Below, piece after piece: positions 13,947 through 18,696 of a stretch of 18,696 nt of DNA (positions are counted from its first letter, which is position 1; every line of letters starts with the position of its first letter). The notes under the pieces are model-generated. The model saw only the letters and a program-made list of their open reading frames with translations, ran no database searches and had not been told where the DNA came from. The stretch is from Methanosphaera sp. (GTDB lineage: Archaea; Methanobacteriota; Methanobacteria; Methanobacteriales; Methanobacteriaceae), in NCBI GenBank assembly GCA_013330915.1, contig DUHK01000046.1, forward strand, positions 1 through 18,696, written 5' to 3'. A program made the position numbers and the translations under genes.

Positions 13947-14513
13947 TTAAAATACTTTAGTTTTTGTAATGTCTTTATCTATCGTTTCAATCATTTCAAT
14001 ATATGCGTTTGCTATTTCATCCTGTAATTTGTGAATATCTTCGATGGACATGTCGTTATCTTCCAGGGCAGATGTTTCAACATCATCAGGTGTGCCTTGT
14101 GTTGTGATGTTTAAGGCAAAATGCATTTTCATTGAACTGATGGATGCCGTTGCTATTGATACAGAGAGTTTTCTGTTGTTTATAAATATGTCATCCCCAT
14201 CCTGTGTTGTTTTAATTCCATAATCCAGTAGTTTGTCACGGGTTATCATGACAAGTATTCTCTGTCTGTGATAAGCCAGTTTCAGGTTTCCCGGCTGCTC
14301 ATCAAAGTGTTCGACTATAAAATTCAACATGCTGTCACCTTTTATGTCCAGTCCCACATCTTCATAGTCTATAAGATTGTCACCTAGTATGTTCATTGGT
14401 CCAATCCATGAGACTATAGTTGAATCTTTAACCTTAAATTCCTGAAATGCCCATGACGGATTTATTTGACTGCCGTCATATTCATTCCCATCAATCCATT
14501 TTAAGTACTGCAT
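13947..14513 (-). CDS. DUF366 family protein
   Basis: A 188-residue protein that I recognise as the archaeal DUF366 family of unknown function. Typical parts are the N-terminal W-x-x-F-x-x-F region (PSWAFQEF, 19-26), IVSWIGPMNI (33-42), DIKGDSMLNFIVEHFD (57-72) and RQRILVMITRDKL (84-96). No catalytic motif, membrane segment or cysteine cluster is visible. It leads the operon with queD and queE, 12 nt before queD, so a role in pterin or preQ0/archaeosine metabolism is a fair inference but not shown. The ATG at 14513 has AGTGAT 3 nt upstream, and a TATA box lies at 14541-14533. Confidence 0.8.
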   Translation of the reverse strand: MQYLKWIDGNEYDGSQINPSWAFQEFKVKDSTIVSWIGPMNILGDNLIDYEDVGLDIKGDSMLNFIVEHFDEQPGNLKLAYHRQRILVMITRDKLLDYGIKTTQDGDDIFINNRKLSVSIATASISSMKMHFALNITTQGTPDDVETSALEDNDMSIEDIHKLQDEIANAYIEMIETIDKDITKTKVF

Positions 14514-14532
14514 AATATCACTCTTTGTATCA

Positions 14533-14541
14533 ATTTATATA
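14533..14541 (-). promoter_or_regulatory. TATA box of the DUF366-queD-queE operon
   Basis: On the minus strand TATATAAAT, about 20-28 nt before the ATG at 14513, so the leader must be very short, just covering the GTGAT site. Confidence 0.45.
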
Positions 14542-14562
14542 TTTTCAAATTAATAATTCTAA

Positions 14563-14571
14563 TTATAAATA
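14563..14571 (+). promoter_or_regulatory. TATA box of the nucleotidyltransferase gene
   Basis: TTATAAATA predicts a transcript start near 14595. That is upstream of the ATG at 14616 but downstream of the in-frame TTG at 14577, and so supports the ATG start. Confidence 0.45.
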
Positions 14572-14615
14572 CATCATTGAGATTATTTTTAATAAAGTTA
14601 AGGGATTTTTTTACT

Positions 14616-15650
14616 ATGGACATTAGACCGAGATTTTTCATTAAAACAAAAGACAATCTGTTTTTTGCAGTTACAAACTATCATCATGCCCCCAACCATT
14701 ATATTGCATTTTTACGTTATGTTCCATGCGAAGATGGTGAAAGAGAGCTTGATGGAATAAAATACAAAAAATTGGACAGTTATGAAGCTTATAGATACAT
14801 TAAAACACACCATCCAGATTATTTGTTTGAATGGAATGTGGAAAACAAGAAGATGATGGGTGTGCTGAAGGATGATGTTGAGGAAATATTAAGTCCTATT
14901 GACAAACTTGACGAAATCAGAAACAGTACCGATGAGAGCAGATTATATTGTAAAATAAGGTTGCTGTCCAATATTTTTCATACAGAAGCGGGCATCCCCT
15001 TTGAGAACATGGGCGTCACCGGTTCAACATTATTGAACCTGCAAAATGACACCACATCAGACATTGATTTTATAGTTTTTGGTCAGGAAAATCACAGAAA
15101 GGCTATTGAATTATATTCTCGAATGAAAAACGATCCGAAAAGTCCCCTTGAAAAGATTAGCGGAGATTACTGGAGACAGGTCTATGAAAAACGTATAAAG
15201 GATGATTCAATGACACTGGATGAATTCATATGGTATGAATCAAGGAAAAATAATCGTGGAATCATTGATGGAACATTGTTTGATATTCTTTTTACAAAAA
15301 ATATCGACGAAATAGGAAAGGAGGATGAAATACATTTCAAGCCTCTTGAAAAAATAAAAATCAAATGTAAAATTATTGATGATGAAAATTCTTATGCCAG
15401 CCCAGCTATATATAAAGTGTCTGATGTTGATTTTTTGGAGGGTGATGTTGTAAATATTGAAAAAATTGTATCGTTTACACATACTTATACCGGTATTGTT
15501 AAAAATAATGAGGAAGTAATTGCATCTGGTGTATGTGAGGAAGTGACTAAAAAAGATTCCACAAAGGTTTACAATCTGCTTATCGGTTCAACAAGGGAAT
15601 CATTAAATGAATACGTAAAGTTAGCCGAAAATCCTGTGAAAAAGGAATGA
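14616..15650 (+). CDS. nucleotidyltransferase-fold protein
   Basis: A 344-residue soluble protein with a pol-beta-type nucleotidyltransferase core in the middle: GVTGSTLLNL (133-142) gives the G136-S137 pair, and TSDIDFIVFG (147-156) the metal-binding D149-x-D151. The N-terminal 90 residues (DIRPRFFIKTKDNLFFAV, RYVPCEDGERE) and the C-terminal 90 (a beta-rich DDENSYASPAIYKVSDV...YTGIVKNNEE) form extra domains; the last looks like a small nucleic-acid-binding barrel, which is a guess. Similar proteins are conserved in methanogens, with unknown substrate. The ATG at 14616 has AAGGGA about 10 nt upstream; a TTG at 14577 is open but lies before the predicted transcript start. It is convergent with the next gene, with only 3 nt between. 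Confidence 0.82.
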   Translation: MDIRPRFFIKTKDNLFFAVTNYHHAPNHYIAFLRYVPCEDGERELDGIKYKKLDSYEAYRYIKTHHPDYLFEWNVENKKMMGVLKDDVEEILSPIDKLDEIRNSTDESRLYCKIRLLSNIFHTEAGIPFENMGVTGSTLLNLQNDTTSDIDFIVFGQENHRKAIELYSRMKNDPKSPLEKISGDYWRQVYEKRIKDDSMTLDEFIWYESRKNNRGIIDGTLFDILFTKNIDEIGKEDEIHFKPLEKIKIKCKIIDDENSYASPAIYKVSDVDFLEGDVVNIEKIVSFTHTYTGIVKNNEEVIASGVCEEVTKKDSTKVYNLLIGSTRESLNEYVKLAENPVKKE

Positions 15651-15653
15651 GAA

Positions 15654-16304
15654 TTATAATGGTTCTTTAACCCTGTCAATATCGAATTTTGCAGTGTTTG
15701 CAACAGTCATGACTGCAAGTACCCCTGCCTGTACCGGATCTGTTACAACCAAATCTGCATGGTCCCTTACCGAGCCGACCATGTTCAGACTTATTACCTT
15801 TACACCATAATTCTCTTTTATTTCATCAATTGCATCGGATATTGTTCCTCCCATCAGGGAACCTGCCAAGACAAGAACCTTTACGCGGGGCAGTGATCCG
15901 ACCGCACGTACTGCTTCCGTTAGTTTTTCTTCTCCGACCAATGGTAATGTGTCAACACTTATGCGTTCTCCTCTTATGTTGTGTCTGTCTGCTTCAGTGA
16001 TTGCTCCAAGTGCAACCTGTGATACCTGTGCTCCCCCTCCTATTATTATGATTCTTTTTCCCCAGACATGTTCAGTGGTTGGTGTTATGCTGACCTGTTT
16101 TACCTCTTCGATTTTGTTGAGTTCATTTTTAAGTGTTTGAAAGTTTTTTACACCTTCAAGTTCTATGTACATGTGGGCATAGCCTGTTGAGTCGTTAAAC
16201 ATGTGTGTATATACAATGTTTATGTTGTTTTTGGCCAGAAAGTCCGTGACCTTTCTTAAAACTCCCGGTTTATCTATTGTTTTTATGTTGATTGCATCTA
16301 CCAT
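15654..16304 (-). CDS. ACT domain plus DUF5612 protein
   Basis: A 216-residue protein with an N-terminal ACT domain (5-75: IDKPGVLRKVTDFLAKNNINIVY), the fold that binds amino acids or other small ligands, and a C-terminal domain of the DUF5612 type (about 83-216) with the glycine-rich IIIIGGGAQVSQVALGA, a VLAGSLMGGTISDAIDE loop and SLNMVGSVRDHADLVVTDP. The second half looks like a Rossmann-type nucleotide or sugar fold. Such proteins are conserved in methanogens without a known job; ligand-controlled regulation is an inference. I chose the ATG at 16304 with GTGAT 4 nt upstream; an in-frame ATG at 16328 would add eight residues. Confidence 0.85.
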   Translation of the reverse strand: MVDAINIKTIDKPGVLRKVTDFLAKNNINIVYTHMFNDSTGYAHMYIELEGVKNFQTLKNELNKIEEVKQVSITPTTEHVWGKRIIIIGGGAQVSQVALGAITEADRHNIRGERISVDTLPLVGEEKLTEAVRAVGSLPRVKVLVLAGSLMGGTISDAIDEIKENYGVKVISLNMVGSVRDHADLVVTDPVQAGVLAVMTVANTAKFDIDRVKEPL

Positions 16305-16520
16305 TTTAATCACTTTAAATTGAAGCATTTGATATTCTTATCTTGTAATTTCTTATTAATGATATATTTTAGAAAATTTATAAGGGTTTTCTATATTTTT
16401 TCCATTGGTAAAAATCAAAATAATTAAAAAATTGTTTAATAAAAATAAACTAACATTTATATACTAAGCACTACTATATAATTATTGTGGAAAAAAACCA
16501 CTTTATATAATATTTGAAAA

Positions 16521-16613
16521 AGGATATTGTTTAGATAACGGAAAATAAGACCCCTAAACATATTTTAAGAAATTATAATTCACCATTTAATATACCTTGA
16601 AGAACAATATCCT
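16521..16613. ncRNA. 93-nt stem-loop element, possible small RNA
   Basis: AGGATATTGTT (16521-16531) and AACAATATCCT (16603-16613) are an exact 11-bp inverted repeat enclosing 71 nt. Inside, GTTTAG (16529-16534) can pair with CTAAAC (16554-16559), an alternative stem overlapping the outer one, as seen in switching RNAs. Plus-strand TATA boxes lie 20-65 nt before it and a T7 run 30 nt after it. No known RNA family is recognised, GC content is low, and a short mobile repeat with terminal inverted repeats is an alternative. Confidence 0.35.
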
Positions 16614-16825
16614 AAAAACACATCCTAACAGATATTAACTGATTTTTTTATATTAAAAATATTAACAATACTTATTCTAAAAAAACTAGTTGCTATTTCT
16701 AAATTATTTTATAAAAAATAGATATTATCCCCATATCAACCTAAAATTGATTTTATGAATTTTAATTTAATTTTTAAAAAAAATAATAGTACATAATCAA
16801 GATTTAAATTATAAAAATAGTTTTT

Positions 16826-16833
16826 AAAAAAAA
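16826..16833 (-). terminator. oligo-T terminator after the feo zinc-ribbon genes
   Basis: On the minus strand the sequence past the stop at 16844 reads ACTC followed by eight T, probably the end of the feo transcript. Confidence 0.55.
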
Positions 16834-16843
16834 GAGTAAAAAT

Positions 16844-17059
16844 TTAATAACTGTCCATACGGAACACTTTCATGACTTTTCCGAAAAAGCCCATATCTTC
16901 CTGTTTTTTGACTTTTTTTGGTCTGGCATCGTTAGGCAACCTTACTTCATAACCACAGTTTGGACAAAGTACCTTATCTCCACCACAACCGCAAGTACAA
17001 TCCAATAATTCTTCTTTTGTTTCGTCAAATTCGTATCCGCAAAGTTTACATTGAATCAT
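16844..17059 (-). CDS. small Cys-rich zinc-ribbon protein, feo-linked
   Basis: A 71-residue soluble protein with seven cysteines in the order C-x2-C (CKLCG, 4-8), C-x-C-x-C (CTCGCGG, 21-27) and C-x2-C (CPNCG, 32-37), then VRLPNDARPKKVKKQ and a short amphipathic C-terminal helix (GFFGKVMKVF). The spacing suggests one or two zinc or iron sites. It is a paralogue of the 65-residue protein 52 nt upstream (same knuckles, same basic linker, same helix). The ATG at 17059 has GGAGGT 6 nt upstream. Its place behind feoB suggests a role in iron uptake or iron sensing; the exact function is unknown. Confidence 0.82.
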   Translation of the reverse strand: MIQCKLCGYEFDETKEELLDCTCGCGGDKVLCPNCGYEVRLPNDARPKKVKKQEDMGFFGKVMKVFRMDSY

Positions 17060-17111
17060 ATTATAACCTCCAGTTATAGCAATAATAAAATGAATAAAAA
17101 TAGTTATATAT

Positions 17112-17309
17112 CTAAAACATTTCTTTTAGTTTAGATATCATTGATTTTTGATTTACATCGTTTTTTCTTAACTCTCTAGGAATTAATACGTCGAAACCAC
17201 ATTTTGGACATGGCGCATTTATTCCACCACAGTTGAATCCGCAGTTACAATGTGATCTGTCAACATCTTCGAGATTAAACTTGCAACCACATATTCTACA
17301 TTCAAGCAT
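17112..17309 (-). CDS. small Cys-rich zinc-ribbon protein, feo-linked (paralogue)
   Basis: A 65-residue protein with eight or nine cysteines: CRICGC (4-9), HCNCGFNCGG (20-29) and CPKCGF (34-39), then the basic linker LIPRELRKNDVNQK and a short helix (SMISKLKEMF). Compared with its downstream paralogue it has an added His in the middle knuckle and an extra Cys. The ATG at 17309 follows GGAGGT at 9 nt. It stands between the 16-codon ORF and the 71-residue paralogue, all on the feoB strand. A metal-carrying or regulatory partner of FeoB is possible, but this rests on context only. Confidence 0.82.
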   Translation of the reverse strand: MLECRICGCKFNLEDVDRSHCNCGFNCGGINAPCPKCGFDVLIPRELRKNDVNQKSMISKLKEMF

Positions 17310-17328
17310 TTTAAAAATACCTCCGCGT

Positions 17329-17379
17329 TTATTTTTTATTTTTTCCAGGATATTTTTTGGTATTTACTCCGACAATCAT
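17329..17379 (-). CDS. 16-residue small ORF with full SD behind feoB
   Basis: ATG at 17379 and TAA at 17331-17329 encode MIVGVNTKKYPGKNKK, a short basic peptide. The SD GGGAGGTGA (17392-17384) is the longest match in the window and stands 4 nt before the ATG. The next gene's own SD follows directly after the stop. C-rich CTCCC (17415-17411) can pair with GGGAG of the SD across a U-rich loop. It may be a leader peptide, a true microprotein, or a ribosome loading site for the zinc-ribbon genes. No family is recognised. Confidence 0.45.
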   Translation of the reverse strand: MIVGVNTKKYPGKNKK

Positions 17380-17383
17380 TACT

Positions 17384-17415
17384 TCACCTCCCTAAAAAAA
17401 TAAATGTAAGGGGAG
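17384..17415 (-). promoter_or_regulatory. SD-masking hairpin and T7 run behind feoB
   Basis: On the minus strand CTCCC (17415-17411), a 18-nt U-rich loop including T7 (17400-17394), then GGGAG (17392-17388), which is part of the SD of the 16-codon ORF. The five pairs could hide the SD, and the T7 run could end part of the transcripts after feoB, giving separate control of feoB and the small genes. Confidence 0.35.
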
Positions 17416-17427
17416 ATTGTTAGTATT

Positions 17428-18696
17428 CTAAGTGAATCCTAACAACAGTCCTCCCTGATAAATAATCAGTGACAGCACGTATGCTATTGCAGTACAAACT
17501 ACTATGGACACAAACATCCATTTCCAGGAGTTTGATTCCTCTTTTATTGCACCGAGTGCTGCGAAACATGCAGGGTATAATAAACAGAATACCATGAATG
17601 ATATTGCAGATAATGGTGTGAACAATTGAGTTAATATACCACTTATTCCTTCTTCATCATCCTCTGCAAGGGCAAATAATGTACCGAATGTTGATACTAC
17701 AATTTCTTTTGCCATTAAACCGAATACGATAGCTACTGCTGCTTGCCAGAATCCGAATCCTAATGGTTGGAATACTGGTGCTATTACACTACCGAACATA
17801 CCTATGATACTTTGTGCTGAACCACTTTCTACTCCAGGAGGTAGGTTTGATAAGATCCATACCAATGCTGAAGTACCTAAAATTATTGTACCTGCTTTTT
17901 TAATGAATAAGAATCCTCTTTCCCACATGTGTAAGAGCGCACTTTTTAGGGTAGGTATTCTGTATGGTGGTAACTCCATGATGAAAGGAGCTGAATCTTC
18001 ACTGAATACTGTTGATTTAAATGCTTTTGCAACAATTATTGCTACAATCATACCAAGTATGTATAATCCGAATGTGACTTCTGTCTGGGTTAATGGATCA
18101 GAGAAAAATGCTGCTGTAAATAATGCATATATTGGTACTCTTGCACTGCATGAAATGAAAGGTACTGCGAGCATTGTTGAGATTCTGTCACTTTCGTTTG
18201 AAAGTGTTCTTGTTGCCATGATTCCTGTTACTCCACAACCAAATCCTAAAATCATAGGAATAAATGCTTTACCTGATAATCCCATTACTTTGTGCATGAT
18301 TCTGTCAATTACGAATGCTGCTCTTGCTAAGTATCCTATATCTTCTATTAAACTTAACAGGAAGAACAGTATGAAAATGATTGGTACGAATGTGAGTACT
18401 GCACCTACTCCACCGATTACCCCGTCTATAAGGAATGATGATACTAATCCTTCTCCGAAGAATTCTAATAGCCATCCACTTAATACACCCCATCCTTCAT
18501 CGATAAGATCTTGGAATGGTCCTCCAATTGTGTATGTGATATAGAATAATAAGTATACTATGATTAAAAATATAGGAAGTCCTAAGAATTTGTTTGTAAC
18601 TATGTTATCTATTTTATCTGTAATTGATTCTTTTTGACCTGTTGGTCTTTTTACACATTGTTTCATGATACTTTCTATTTCACCGTATCTTGCATC
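17428..18696 (-). CDS. feoB: ferrous iron transporter FeoB, C-terminal part
   Basis: Membrane GTPase that imports Fe(II). Only the last 422 residues are in the window; the frame runs open to the edge through DARYGEIESIM, the typical end of the soluble G-domain region, so the ATG at 18666 is not the start. Seen here are a cytoplasmic linker, NKFLGLPIFLIIVYLLFYIT (first membrane helix), the two Gate domains with GFGCGVTGIMATRTLSNESDR and ALVWILSNLPP, a FeoB core segment with GLMAKEIVVSTFGTLFA, and CLLYPACFAALGAIKEE near the end. These give about eight membrane helices. It is followed on the same strand by a 16-codon ORF and two Cys-rich genes. The G domain and any feoA lie beyond the window. 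Confidence 0.95.
   Translation of the reverse strand, partial: DARYGEIESIMKQCVKRPTGQKESITDKIDNIVTNKFLGLPIFLIIVYLLFYITYTIGGPFQDLIDEGWGVLSGWLLEFFGEGLVSSFLIDGVIGGVGAVLTFVPIIFILFFLLSLIEDIGYLARAAFVIDRIMHKVMGLSGKAFIPMILGFGCGVTGIMATRTLSNESDRISTMLAVPFISCSARVPIYALFTAAFFSDPLTQTEVTFGLYILGMIVAIIVAKAFKSTVFSEDSAPFIMELPPYRIPTLKSALLHMWERGFLFIKKAGTIILGTSALVWILSNLPPGVESGSAQSIIGMFGSVIAPVFQPLGFGFWQAAVAIVFGLMAKEIVVSTFGTLFALAEDDEEGISGILTQLFTPLSAISFMVFCLLYPACFAALGAIKEESNSWKWMFVSIVVCTAIAYVLSLIIYQGGLLLGFT

Larger units (their letters stand above)
16305..16843. other. 539-nt gene-free gap
   Basis: The largest gap in the window, about 80 percent AT. Near the ACT gene, TTATAAATTT and AAATATATC on the minus strand (about 16362-16386) may be its promoter. 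Further on are several plus-strand TATA boxes (TTTATATAC 16456-16464, TATATAAT 16475-16482, TTTATATAA 16502-16510), a GTGG-A7-CCAC hairpin (16487-16501), a 93-nt inverted-repeat element (16521-16613), a plus-strand T7 run (16643-16649), and the terminator of the zinc-ribbon gene (16826-16833). No ORF with a start and SD was found on either strand. Confidence 0.55.

Noticed and set aside
14577..14615. TTG start adding 13 residues to the nucleotidyltransferase protein
   Set aside because: The TATA box at 14563-14571 would put the transcript start after this codon, and there is no SD for it. The ATG at 14616 gives a normal beginning.
16521..16613. C/D box guide RNA, suggested by nearby nop5 and flpA and by a CTGA near 16639
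   Set aside because: No C box (RTGATGA) stands at the right distance, and no paired C'/D' boxes were seen in this or any other gap.
16521..16613. MITE-like mobile element with terminal inverted repeats
   Set aside because: Not excluded, but only a single copy is in the window and the flanking AAAA is expected by chance. Kept as the alternative to a small RNA rather than as a call.
17804..18544. Long open frame (246 codons) on the plus strand opposite feoB
   Set aside because: It is fully antisense to a clear FeoB Gate-domain sequence, has no SD, and its protein has no recognisable pattern. It is a shadow of the biased codon use of the membrane protein.
1..18696. tRNA genes, CRISPR arrays, insertion sequences or prophage genes
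   Set aside because: I looked for T-loop motifs, regularly spaced repeats, transposase or integrase proteins and found none; the gene set is core metabolism.

Overview
The window looks like a chromosome segment of a low-GC methanogenic archaeon of the order Methanobacteriales, most likely Methanosphaera or Methanobrevibacter. The reasons are archaeal-only genes (Nop5 plus fibrillarin, an Hjc-type Holliday junction resolvase, an archaeal CoaBC, DUF366 and ACT-DUF5612 proteins, a family of CBS proteins, a PsbP-like lipoprotein), very AT-rich gaps, archaeal TATA boxes, oligo-T terminators, and Shine-Dalgarno (SD) sites using both the GGAG and the GTGAT parts of the anti-SD match. The genus is an inference from composition and gene content only. 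No tRNA, rRNA, CRISPR array, insertion sequence or prophage was seen.

Layout. 1-2640 (+): gdhA (glutamate dehydrogenase) behind a TATA box and an exact GGAA-N6-TTCC site, the known operator form of the nitrogen repressor NrpR; then a PaaI-type thioesterase and hjc, which is bracketed by AT palindromes sharing one core. 2720-4462 (-): pyrD-pyrK, the two-subunit NAD-linked dihydroorotate dehydrogenase. 4574-6479 (+): nop5-flpA, the core of the C/D box RNA methylation particle. 6510-9818 (-): a four-gene run, pheA, a Ser-rich membrane protein, a lipoprotein and coaBC, facing flpA across a bidirectional stem-loop terminator. 9932-12430 (-): three CBS-domain genes, the first carrying a C-terminal zinc ribbon. 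12730-14513 (-): DUF366-queD-queE, part of the preQ0 route to archaeosine. 14616-15650 (+): a nucleotidyltransferase-fold protein, convergent with an ACT-DUF5612 gene (15654-16304, -). 16844-18696 (-): the end of the feo iron-transport operon, i.e. feoB (cut by the window edge), a 16-codon ORF with the best SD in the window, and two small Cys-rich zinc-ribbon paralogues.

Most of the window is conserved core metabolism. The less ordinary parts are the NrpR-type operator on gdhA, the 16-codon ORF whose SD can pair with a C-rich stretch behind feoB, two long-range inverted repeats (76 and 93 nt) in gene-free gaps that could be small RNAs, the shared palindromes around hjc, and two genes whose AUG lacks an upstream SD but is followed at once by a G-rich, SD-like run. 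I found no clear evidence for a wholly new multi-gene system.
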